Assembly (NCBI RefSeq): GCF_041154505.1
Contig: NZ_AP028672.1
Span: 3,264,501-3,328,500 of the forward strand
DNA: 64,000 nucleotides
Direction: 5' to 3'
Origin: Acidovorax sp. A79
GTDB taxonomy: Bacteria > Pseudomonadota > Gammaproteobacteria > Burkholderiales > Burkholderiaceae_C
Every line of letters starts with the position of its first letter. The stretch's first letter is position 1. Positions 44,648 through 52,359 of this stretch are shown here, in pieces. The notes under the pieces were generated by a model, which did not search any database, had not been told where the DNA came from, and saw only the letters and a list, made by a program, of their open reading frames with translations. Made by a program: the position numbers and the translations under genes.

Positions 44648-46513
44648 TCAGCGGCGCGGCACCAGCGTGCCGGGCAGCGTGCCGCCGTGCAGTGCGTCCA
44701 CCACGTGCGCGCGGTGTTGCAGCACGGCGCGCTGGTTGATGGAGCCCTTGTCGGTGATCTCGCCCTTGTCCAGCGAGGGCGGCTCGGCCATCAGGTGCGC
44801 GCGGGCCACGCGGGTGGCGCTGCCGGTGGACTCGGCCGAAAGCCTGTCCAGCACCTGCTGAAAGTGCTGCTGCACCGGGGCGCTGGCCAGCACCTCGTGC
44901 AGGCTGGCGCTCTCGGGCAGGTCGCTGAGCGTGCGGATGGTGGGGGTGGGCACGAGCAGCGCGCCGATCTCTTTCAGGTTGATGCCGGTGATGACCGCGT
45001 CCTGCACGTAGGGCGCGCAGGCCGCGATGATCTTCGCGCGCATGGGGCCCACGCTCACGAAGGTGCCGGTACTGAGCTTGAAGTCCTCGGCAATGCGGCC
45101 GTCGAACTTCAGGCCCTTGTTCGGGTCGTTCTCGTCGATCCACTTCACGGCATCGCCCGAGCAGTAGAAGCCTTCTTCGTCGAAGGCATCGCGCGTGGCC
45201 TCGGCATTGCGCCAGTAGCCGGGCGTGATGTTGGGGCCGCGGTAGCGCACCTCGACCTTGCCGTCCACGGGCACGAGCTTGAGTTCGAGCCCCGGCGTGG
45301 GCACGCCGATGTCGCCGGCCTGCACGTCGGGGCTGTTCACGGCCATGCAGAACGGGCAGCCCTCGGTCATGCCCAGGCCCGTGTTCATCACGATGCGCTC
45401 GCCGACCTCGCGCTCGGCGCTCTCGAACAGAGAGTCCCAGATGGGCTGCGAGAGCGCGGCTGCGGCAAAGAAAAACATCTTCACGCGGCTGAGCAGGTTC
45501 TTGCGCAGCTGCGCGTCTGTCTTCATGGTCTGTGCGATCACCTCGAAACCCGTGGGCACGTTGAAGTACACCGTGGGCGCGATCTCGCGCAGGTTGCGGA
45601 TGGTCTCGGCCATGCCCTTGGGCGTGGGCTTGCCTTCGTCCAGGTACAGCGTGCCGCCGTTGTAGATGACGATGCCGAAGTTGTGGTTGCCGCCGAAGGT
45701 GTGGTTCCACGGCAGCCAGTCCACCAGCACCAGGGGCTCTTCGGCCAGCACCGGCATCGATTGGTTCATCTGCTGCAGGTTGGCGGCCCACATGCCGTGC
45801 GTCACGATCACGGCCTTGGGCAGCTTGGTGGAGCCCGAGGTGAACATGAACTTGGCGATGCTGTCGGCCGTGATGGCGCCGTGCGCTGCATCCACGGCCG
45901 GCGTGGCGGGGGTGGCCAGCAGGTCGCTGAAGGCCACGGTGCTGCGGCCCGGGATGCTGCCAGTGCCCAGCACCACCTTGACGTCGGCGGCCACGGTGGC
46001 CTCGATGGCGCGCGCAAAGCGCGTGGCGTCGCTGGCGAACACCAGGCCGGGGGTCAGCGTGTCCAGCACATGGCGCAGCTTGTCGAAGTCCTGGCTGATG
46101 GTGGAGTACGCGGTGGAGACGGTGCACTGCGGCACGCCGGCCACCAGGCAGCCCAGCGACAGCAGCGCGTGGTCCAGGTCGTTTTCGCTCAGGATGGCCA
46201 CGGGGCGCTCGGCGCCCAGGTGCATGTCGAGCAAGGCCTGGGCAATGCTGCGCGCGGCCTGCCAGGCCTGGCCGTAGGTGACGTGGCGCCACTCGCCCAG
46301 GCTGCCGTCGGCGTTCTTCACGCGCTGGGCCATCCAGGTGCGGTCGGGCACGGTCTGGGCCCAGTGCGCGAGCCGGTCGGTCAGGCGCAGCGGGTAGGCC
46401 TGCAGGTCTTGCGTGGCCCGCACGTAGACCACGCCGTTGTCTGCCTGGCGCGTGCTGACCTCGGTCACGCCAAAGCGCAGCGGACGGTAGCGGGGGGATG
46501 GGTTGCTCGTCAT
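44648..46513 (-). CDS. fcs: Feruloyl-CoA synthase
   Basis: This 621-residue AMP-forming CoA ligase activates ferulate, p-coumarate or caffeate. The P-loop FTSGSTKLPK lies at 224-233, and GLGMTEGCPFC replaces the common YGxTE motif. The segments FGVTEVSTRQADNGVVYVRA and DWLPWNHTFGGNHNFGIV are typical of feruloyl-CoA synthases in Comamonadaceae and Bradyrhizobium. It follows the crotonase gene with a 69-base gap and precedes the SDR gene. It defines the region as hydroxycinnamate catabolism. Confidence 0.93.
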   Translation of the reverse strand: MTSNPSPRYRPLRFGVTEVSTRQADNGVVYVRATQDLQAYPLRLTDRLAHWAQTVPDRTWMAQRVKNADGSLGEWRHVTYGQAWQAARSIAQALLDMHLGAERPVAILSENDLDHALLSLGCLVAGVPQCTVSTAYSTISQDFDKLRHVLDTLTPGLVFASDATRFARAIEATVAADVKVVLGTGSIPGRSTVAFSDLLATPATPAVDAAHGAITADSIAKFMFTSGSTKLPKAVIVTHGMWAANLQQMNQSMPVLAEEPLVLVDWLPWNHTFGGNHNFGIVIYNGGTLYLDEGKPTPKGMAETIRNLREIAPTVYFNVPTGFEVIAQTMKTDAQLRKNLLSRVKMFFFAAAALSQPIWDSLFESAEREVGERIVMNTGLGMTEGCPFCMAVNSPDVQAGDIGVPTPGLELKLVPVDGKVEVRYRGPNITPGYWRNAEATRDAFDEEGFYCSGDAVKWIDENDPNKGLKFDGRIAEDFKLSTGTFVSVGPMRAKIIAACAPYVQDAVITGINLKEIGALLVPTPTIRTLSDLPESASLHEVLASAPVQQHFQQVLDRLSAESTGSATRVARAHLMAEPPSLDKGEITDKGSINQRAVLQHRAHVVDALHGGTLPGTLVPRR

Positions 46514-46582
46514 GGGTGCGTGTCGGTGGGCTTGCGCGGGCGCGTGCTGTCTGTGCTATCTGTCCTGTCCGGGGCGCTGCGG

Positions 46583-47374
46583 TCAGCCCTTCTGGACCTT
46601 GGCGGCCTTGCCGTCGAGGAAGGCGCGCACACGCGCCTTGGCCTCGGGGGCGCTCTGCGCGATGGCGGCCATCATGGCTTCGGTCATCAGGCCCTGGTCC
46701 GACGGCTGCTCGGCGATGCGCGGCAGCGCGTGCATCAGCGCGTAGTTGGTCAGCGGCGCGTTCTGCCCGATGCGCTGGGCCAGCTCGAAGGCCTTGTCGA
46801 ACGCCGTGCCGGTGGGCACGAGGTACTGCGCAAAGCCCACGCGCTCGCCGTCCACCGCGTTGTAGACGCGGCCGGTCATCATCATGTCGGTCATGCGCGC
46901 CGTGCCGATCAGGCGCGGAATGCGCACCGCGCCGCCGCCGCCCACGAAGATGCCGCGCGAGCCCTCGGGCAGCGCGTAGAAGGTGGACTCGTCGGCCACG
47001 CGGATGTGGCAGGCGCTGGCCAGCTCCAGGCCCCCGCCCACCACCGCGCCGTGCAGCGCGGCCACCACGGGCACGGGGCCGAACTGCACGCGGTCCAGCG
47101 CCGCATGCCACATGCGCGAGTGGTGCAGGCCCTGGCCCGCATCGCGCTCCTTGAGTTCGGACAGGTCCAGGCCCGAGCAGAAGTGCTCGCCTTCGCCATC
47201 GATCACGGCCGCGCCCACGGTGGCGGGCAGGTTGTCCATCACGTCCCGCAGCGCCAGGATCAGGCCGTCGTTCAGGGCATTGCGCTTGGCGGGGCGGGCG
47301 AGGCGGATGACCGCGATGTCCTCGCGTTCGCCGCGGATTTCGAGGGAGATGTCGGAGTGCTTGGTCATGGTCAT
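46583..47374 (-). CDS. Enoyl-CoA hydratase/isomerase (crotonase) of the hydroxycinnamate operon
   Basis: This 263-residue crotonase has the oxyanion-hole segments HFCSGLDL and ALHGAVVGGGLELA and a Glu in the YALPEGSRGIFVGGGG loop. In this operon it should hydrate the cinnamoyl-CoA double bond. It could in principle be feruloyl-CoA hydratase-lyase giving vanillin. However, it does not look like a typical Ech, and the presence of a hydroxyacyl-CoA dehydrogenase and thiolases favours a beta-oxidative role. It is the first gene of the minus-strand operon; the start could be ATG 47374 or 47368. Confidence 0.87.
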   Translation of the reverse strand: MTMTKHSDISLEIRGEREDIAVIRLARPAKRNALNDGLILALRDVMDNLPATVGAAVIDGEGEHFCSGLDLSELKERDAGQGLHHSRMWHAALDRVQFGPVPVVAALHGAVVGGGLELASACHIRVADESTFYALPEGSRGIFVGGGGAVRIPRLIGTARMTDMMMTGRVYNAVDGERVGFAQYLVPTGTAFDKAFELAQRIGQNAPLTNYALMHALPRIAEQPSDQGLMTEAMMAAIAQSAPEAKARVRAFLDGKAAKVQKG

Positions 47375-47397
47375 CGAGGTGAGTTGTAGAAATTATG

Positions 47398-47412
47398 GTT
47401 ATCAAAAATAAC
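47398..47412. promoter_or_regulatory. MarR-type operator candidate 1
   Basis: GTTAT-N5-ATAAC, followed by TAAAA. It lies 24 bases upstream of the crotonase start. The block ATAACTAAAA recurs exactly 80 bases further along. Confidence 0.55.
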
Positions 47413-47439
47413 TAAAACAAGGCCGTGGAGGCGGTCTTT

Positions 47440-47458
47440 GCTAGGTGCTTTCCCTAGC
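47440..47458. promoter_or_regulatory. Central palindrome of the divergent promoter
   Basis: GCTAGG-N7-CCTAGC midway between the two ATAACTAAAA sites in the crotonase-thiolase gap. It may be a second operator or part of overlapping promoters. Confidence 0.4.
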
Positions 47459-47477
47459 TTTTCTGGGTGCTCATATG

Positions 47478-47492
47478 ATTATGATAAATAAC
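47478..47492. promoter_or_regulatory. MarR-type operator candidate 2
   Basis: TTAT-N5-ATAA within ATTATGATAAATAAC, followed by TAAAA, 34 bases upstream of the thiolase start. It is in direct-repeat register with candidate 1. Confidence 0.55.
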
Positions 47493-47525
47493 TAAAATGG
47501 CACCGATTCACAGCAAGGAACCGTC

Positions 47526-48746
47526 ATGAACGCCTTCATCCCCTACGGCATTTACTGGTCGTCCCCGTTCGCCAAGTGGCAGGGCTCGCTGGCCAACCTC
47601 AACGCGCTGCCGCTGGCGGCCACGGTGGGCAAGCAGGCGCTGGCCGCGCGCGGGTACGACCTGGCGGCGGTGGACCTGGCGATCCTCGGCATCACCAACC
47701 CGCAGAAGGGCAGCTTCTACGGCCTGCCCTGGGTCACCGGCCTCATGGGCATCGACCGCGTGGCGGGCCCCACGGTGCAGCAGGCCTGCGCCACCAGTGT
47801 GCGCGCGCTGCAGATGGCCGCGCAAGAGGTGGCCTGCGGCACGGCCACCAGCGCGCTCTTGGTGATGGCTGACCGCCAGTCCAACGGGCCGGTGGTGTAC
47901 TACCCCGATTCGAGCGGCACCGGCGGCTATGGCATCACCGAGCACTGGGTGCCCGACAACATGGGCCACGACCCCTACGCCAAGAACCCCATGCTGCAGA
48001 CGGGCGAAAACGTGGCGGCGCGCTACGGCATCACCACCGAAGAGCAGCACGCGCTCAAGCTGCACCGCTACACGCAGTACCAGGCGGCGCTGGCCGACGA
48101 CCGCGCCTTCCAGAAGCGCTACATGGCCGATGTGCCGGTCACCGACTCGAAATTCCGCAAGCAGACCGGCACGCTCAGCGCCGACGAAGGCATCTTCCCC
48201 ACCACCGCCGAAGGCCTGGCCAGGCTCAAGCCGGTCAAAGAAGGCGGCACCGTGACCTTCGGCGGCCAGACGCACCCGGCCGACGGCAATGCGGGCGCCA
48301 TCGTCACCACGCGTGACCGCGCCCGCGCCGTGGCCACCGACCCCGGCATCGAGGTCGAGATCCTGGGCTTCGGCATGGCGCGCGTGGAGGCCGGCTTCAT
48401 GCCCATGGCGCCGTCGCCGGCGGCGTTCAACGCCTTGAAGCACGCAGGCCTGTCCATCGCCGACGTGCACGCGATCAAGACGCACAACCCGTTTGCGGTG
48501 AACGACATCGCGCTGGCGCGCGACACCGGCTTTGCGTGGGAGCGCATGAACAACTACGGCAGCTCCATCATCTGGGGCCACCCGCAGGCGCCTACCGGCC
48601 TGCGCGCCATCATCGAACTCATCGAAGAGCTGGTGCTGCGCGGCGGCGGCGTGGGCCTGTTCACCGGCTGCGCCGCGGGCGACACCGGCTACGCCACCGT
48701 GCTGCGCGTGACCGACAGCAGAACCAGCACCACCCCCAAGGCCTGA
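47526..48746 (+). CDS. Thiolase family protein, atypical
   Basis: This 406-residue thiolase-fold protein has the nucleophile Cys88 in QQACATSVRAL and a C-terminal GCAAGDTG. The other motifs depart from biosynthetic thiolases: KTHNPFAVND stands where NEAFA is usual, and IIWGHPQAPTG is the GHP motif. This pattern resembles thiolases that act on aryl-3-oxoacyl-CoA. It starts a plus-strand operon divergent from the crotonase gene and is followed 2 bases later by a second thiolase. It could cleave the aryl-3-oxopropanoyl-CoA to aroyl-CoA and acetyl-CoA. Confidence 0.88.
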   Translation: MNAFIPYGIYWSSPFAKWQGSLANLNALPLAATVGKQALAARGYDLAAVDLAILGITNPQKGSFYGLPWVTGLMGIDRVAGPTVQQACATSVRALQMAAQEVACGTATSALLVMADRQSNGPVVYYPDSSGTGGYGITEHWVPDNMGHDPYAKNPMLQTGENVAARYGITTEEQHALKLHRYTQYQAALADDRAFQKRYMADVPVTDSKFRKQTGTLSADEGIFPTTAEGLARLKPVKEGGTVTFGGQTHPADGNAGAIVTTRDRARAVATDPGIEVEILGFGMARVEAGFMPMAPSPAAFNALKHAGLSIADVHAIKTHNPFAVNDIALARDTGFAWERMNNYGSSIIWGHPQAPTGLRAIIELIEELVLRGGGVGLFTGCAAGDTGYATVLRVTDSRTSTTPKA

Positions 48747-48748
48747 CC

Positions 48749-50017
48749 ATGACGACCACTGCGACGACAACCAGCACTGAACATTCCTTTTCCGCCCCGC
48801 TGAACGCCTGGCTGGTCGACGGCGTGCGCACGCCCATGGTCGACTACTGCGGCCCGCTCGGCCATGTGTCGCCCACCGACATGGGCATCAAGGTCGCCCG
48901 CGCCGTGCTGGACAAAAGCGGCGTGCCCGCTGCCGACGTGAACTCGGTCATCACCGGCTCGATGGCGCAGGCCGACTTCGACGCCTTCGTGCTGCCGCGC
49001 CACATCGGCTTGTATGCGGGCGTGCCGCAGAGCGTGCCGGCCATCCTGGTGCAGCGCATCTGCGGCACGGGCTTCGAGCTGTTCCGCCAGGCCGCGGACC
49101 AGATCGCGCTGGGCTATGCCGACGTGGCGCTGGTGGTGGGCACCGAATCCATGACGCGCAACCCGATCGCCGCGTACACGCACCGCACGGGCTTCAAGCT
49201 CGGTGCGCCGGTGGAGTTCAAGGACTTCCTGATGGAGGCGCTGATTGACACCGCCGGCCCCGTCACGATGATCGAGACCGCCGAGAACCTGGCCAAAAAA
49301 TACGGCATCACCCGCGAAGACGTGGACGCGTACGCGGCGCGCTCGTTCGAGCGGGCGCTGCAAGCCCAGGCCGACGGCTTTCTGGCCGGCGAGATCGTGC
49401 CGGTGACGAGCGAGAAGTTCGAGTTGGCAGGCTACGCCACGCGCGGCATCACGCTGCCGCGCAAGGTGGCGCAGCTCGACCGCGACACGCACCCGCGCCC
49501 CTCGCCCGTCGAGGCCCTGGCGGGGCTGCGCACGGTGTACCCCGGCGGCGTGCAGACGGCGGGCAACAGCTCGGCCCTGGTGGACGCGGCCGTGGGAGCC
49601 GTGGTGGCCAGCGATGCCTATGTGCAGCGGCGCGGCCTCAAACCCCTGGCACGCCTGCGTGGCGCGGCTGCCGTCGGTGTGGCGCCCGAATTCATGGGCA
49701 TCGGCCCCGCACCCGCCATCCGCGCGCTGCTGGCGCGCACCGGGCTCACGCTCGACGACATCGGCCTGTTTGAAATCAACGAAGCGCAGGGCGCGCAGAC
49801 CATCGCCGTGGAGCGCGAACTGGGCCTGGACCGCGACAAGCTCAACGTGAACGGCGGCGCGATTGCGCTGGGCCACCCCTTGGCCGCCACCGGCGTGCGC
49901 CTGACGGTGACCCTGGCGCGCGAGCTGCGCCGGCGCGGGCTGCGCTACGGCATCTCGAGTGCCTGCGTGGGCGGCGGGCAGGGCATTGCCTTGCTCATCG
50001 AGAACCCGGATGCTTGA
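48749..50017 (+). CDS. Thiolase / acetyl-CoA acetyltransferase family protein
   Basis: This 422-residue thiolase has the active-site Cys105 in RICGTGFEL and FEINEAQGAQTIA as a variant of the NEAFA motif. The GHP motif is in ALGHPLAATG, and the second Cys is in SSACVGGGQG. The N-terminal 18 residues are Thr-rich and probably disordered. It starts 2 bases after the preceding thiolase stop. Two different thiolases in a row may mean different chain or ring substrates, or a two-subunit enzyme. Confidence 0.9.
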   Translation: MTTTATTTSTEHSFSAPLNAWLVDGVRTPMVDYCGPLGHVSPTDMGIKVARAVLDKSGVPAADVNSVITGSMAQADFDAFVLPRHIGLYAGVPQSVPAILVQRICGTGFELFRQAADQIALGYADVALVVGTESMTRNPIAAYTHRTGFKLGAPVEFKDFLMEALIDTAGPVTMIETAENLAKKYGITREDVDAYAARSFERALQAQADGFLAGEIVPVTSEKFELAGYATRGITLPRKVAQLDRDTHPRPSPVEALAGLRTVYPGGVQTAGNSSALVDAAVGAVVASDAYVQRRGLKPLARLRGAAAVGVAPEFMGIGPAPAIRALLARTGLTLDDIGLFEINEAQGAQTIAVERELGLDRDKLNVNGGAIALGHPLAATGVRLTVTLARELRRRGLRYGISSACVGGGQGIALLIENPDA

Positions 50018-50075
50018 AATTTAAGAGAAATAGGGCTCAAGCGCTTATGGGATAAGCGCGAGCAGCTATCGAAGT
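50018..50075. repeat. Intergenic repeat, family 1
   Basis: TTGAAATTTAAG, then CAAGCGCTTATGGGATAAGC and GCAGCTATCGAAG. It lies in the gap between the second thiolase and the CoA-transferase genes, in the reverse orientation to the glcE copy. Confidence 0.6.
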
Positions 50076-50099
50076 AATAGTGTTCAATTGAAGGTCACC

Positions 50100-51674
50100 A
50101 TGAAAATCATCACCGCAGCCCAGGCCGGGGCCCTGATCCCAGACAACGCCACCATCTTTCTGGGCGGCCTGGCCGTCTCCAGCCTGCCCGAGGAAGTGCT
50201 CAAGGGCGTGGAGAAGAATTTTCTCGACACCGGACACCCGAAGAACGTGACCACCTGGGCCTGCGGCGCCATCGGCAACAGCAAGGACGCGGGCATGGTG
50301 CACTTTGCCCACCCGGGCATGATCAAGCGCACCGTGGCGGGCCACTTCGGCCAGACCGGCGCCGAGATGATGAAGATGGTCTTCGACGGCGAGGTGGAGG
50401 CGTACAACTTCCCGCAGGGCAGCCTGTCGCACCTCACGCGCCACATCGCCAGCCGCAGCCCCGGGCTGCTGACCAAGGTGGGCCTGGGCACGTTCGTGGA
50501 CCCCCGCATCGAAGGCGGCAAGCTCAACAGCAAGTCCACCGAAGACCTGGTCAAGCTCGTCGAATTCAACGGCGAGGAATGGCTGTTCTACCCCGCGCCC
50601 AAGGTCGATGTGGCCATCATCCGCGGCACCTTGGCCGATGAGAACGGCAACATCACGCTGGACAAGGAAGGCGTGCTGCTCGAGCAGATCAATATCGCCC
50701 ACGCGGCCAAGGCCAGCGGCGGCATCGTGATCGCGCAGGTGGAGCGCATCGTCAAGGCCGGCAGCCTGCACCCCAAGTCGGTCAAGGTGCCGGGCGTGTC
50801 GGTGGACTACGTGGTGGTCAGCCAGCCCGAGAACCACATGCAGACCATCACCACGCAGTTCAACCCCGCGCTGTGCGGCGATGTGCGCGTGCCGCTCAAC
50901 TCGCTGGCGCCCATGCCGCTGGACGAGCGCAAGGTGATCGCGCGCCGCACGGCGCTGGAGCTCACGCCCGGCGCCATCACCAACCTGGGTATCGGCATCC
51001 CGGCCGGCGTGCCGTCGGTGGCGGCGGAAGAGGGCGTGTCCGACCAGTTCACGCTGAGCGTGGAAAGCGGCATCACCGGCGGCATCCCGGCGCAGCTGGG
51101 CGACTTCGGCACGGCCTACAACGCCGACGCCATCATCGAGCAGTCGCTGCAGTTCGACTTCTATGACGGCGGCGGGCTGGACGCGAGCTTCCTGGGCCTG
51201 GCGCAGGCCGACAACCACGGCAACGTGAACGTGAGCAAGTTCAACGGCCGGCCCGTGGGCTGCGGCGGCTTCGTGAACATCACGCGGTCCACCAAGCACC
51301 TGGTGTTCTGCGGCACCTTCACCGCGGGCGGGCTGGAGGTGCAGGTGGCCGACGGCCAGCTCACCATCGTCAAGGAAGGCCGCTCGCGCAAGTTCATCGA
51401 GAAGGTCGAGCAGATCACCTTCAACGGGCTGGACGCCGCGCAGCGCGAGCAGAACGTGCTGTTCGTCACCGAGCGCGCCGTGTTCCGTCTGACCACCGAA
51501 GGCCTGGAGCTGACCGAGATCGCGCCCGGCATCGACCTGGAACGCGACGTGCTGGCGCACATGGGGTTCAAGCCCCTGATGCGCGATGTGAAGATGATGG
51601 ACCCGGGCCTGTTCCGTGCCCAGTGGGGCGGGCTGGCGCAGGCAATGGCCGCCAAGGCCAGGTCCGCTGCCTGA
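50100..51674 (+). CDS. Acyl-CoA:carboxylate CoA-transferase (propionate CoA-transferase type, fused subunits)
   Basis: This 524-residue family I CoA-transferase has both alpha and beta halves in one chain. The catalytic Glu is E322 in SVESGITGG, and GIGIPAGVPSVAAEEG precedes it. The start is ATG 50100; a TTG four codons earlier is possible. Such enzymes move CoA between acetyl- or propionyl-CoA and other acids. Here it could recover CoA from aroyl-CoA, releasing free vanillate or 4-hydroxybenzoate, or activate the starting acid. The donor and acceptor are inferred. Confidence 0.9.
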   Translation: MKIITAAQAGALIPDNATIFLGGLAVSSLPEEVLKGVEKNFLDTGHPKNVTTWACGAIGNSKDAGMVHFAHPGMIKRTVAGHFGQTGAEMMKMVFDGEVEAYNFPQGSLSHLTRHIASRSPGLLTKVGLGTFVDPRIEGGKLNSKSTEDLVKLVEFNGEEWLFYPAPKVDVAIIRGTLADENGNITLDKEGVLLEQINIAHAAKASGGIVIAQVERIVKAGSLHPKSVKVPGVSVDYVVVSQPENHMQTITTQFNPALCGDVRVPLNSLAPMPLDERKVIARRTALELTPGAITNLGIGIPAGVPSVAAEEGVSDQFTLSVESGITGGIPAQLGDFGTAYNADAIIEQSLQFDFYDGGGLDASFLGLAQADNHGNVNVSKFNGRPVGCGGFVNITRSTKHLVFCGTFTAGGLEVQVADGQLTIVKEGRSRKFIEKVEQITFNGLDAAQREQNVLFVTERAVFRLTTEGLELTEIAPGIDLERDVLAHMGFKPLMRDVKMMDPGLFRAQWGGLAQAMAAKARSAA

Positions 51675-51703
51675 TACGGAACGGAGCAACCCTGCGCGGG
51701 CTC

Positions 51704-52204
51704 TCAGGAGGCGGGGTCCGGCGAATAGACCTTCTGCAGCAACCGGATCAGCGTCTTGCGCTCGGCGGCGGTCAGGCCCGCCGTGGCGTCCACTTCCAGC
51801 TGGGCGGCGGTCTCCTCGGCCTGCACGGTCAGCTCCACCCCCGCGGGCGTGAGGTGCACGCCCATGGCGCGCCCGTCGCTGGGGTGCGGGCGGCGCTCGA
51901 TCAGCCCGCGCCGCTCCAGCGCGGCGATCAGTCCCACCAGGTTGGGCGGCAGTACATTGAGCGTGGCGCACAGCTGGCGCGAGGTGATGCCCGGGTTGTG
52001 GGCCACCAGCGACAGCACGGAAAACTCCACCACCTTCAGGCGGTACACCGCCATGCGCTCCATGAACACCTCGATGACCGCCAGCGACGCACGGCGCGCG
52101 TTGTAGCCCACCAGCGTGCGCAGGAAGCTGGTGTCCACGGCCTCCGGCGTGGAGAGCGCGGTGGCGGGGGGCGGTGGGTTTCTGAAGGGGCGGGCGCTGG
52201 ACAT
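51704..52204 (-). CDS. MarR family transcriptional regulator
   Basis: This 166-residue regulator has a winged helix-turn-helix (GITSRQLCATLNVLPPNLVGLIAALERRGLIERRPHPSDGR, about residues 73-113) framed by dimerisation helices. MarR proteins such as HcaR and FerC repress hydroxycinnamate genes and respond to the CoA thioester. It is convergent with the CoA-transferase gene at the end of the cluster, and the twin sites at 47398 and 47478 are its likely operators. Confidence 0.9.
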   Translation of the reverse strand: MSSARPFRNPPPPATALSTPEAVDTSFLRTLVGYNARRASLAVIEVFMERMAVYRLKVVEFSVLSLVAHNPGITSRQLCATLNVLPPNLVGLIAALERRGLIERRPHPSDGRAMGVHLTPAGVELTVQAEETAAQLEVDATAGLTAAERKTLIRLLQKVYSPDPAS

Positions 52205-52295
52205 GGGGCGATGGGTGCCGGAGCAAGGTCGGGTTTGGCGACGCATCGGGCAAGACCACTTTCTGACTCCCTTTCGCCGCTGCTGCTTATTTTAT

Positions 52296-52330
52296 ATACA
52301 TCTTTTGCTACTAAAAATATAGCTATATCG
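52296..52330. repeat. Partial intergenic repeat, family 1
   Basis: TTTTGCTACTAAAAATATAG with flanking A/T, similar to the right end of the 31856 copy. It lies in the 155-base gap between marR and the ComM-like gene. Confidence 0.4.
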
Positions 52331-52359
52331 CGAAATCGAAAAACGCGGCTCCACCCGCC

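Noticed and set aside
46583..47374. Naming the crotonase feruloyl-CoA hydratase-lyase (Ech)
   Set aside because: It lacks clear Ech-specific resemblance, and the operon carries a dehydrogenase and thiolases instead of vanillin dehydrogenase.
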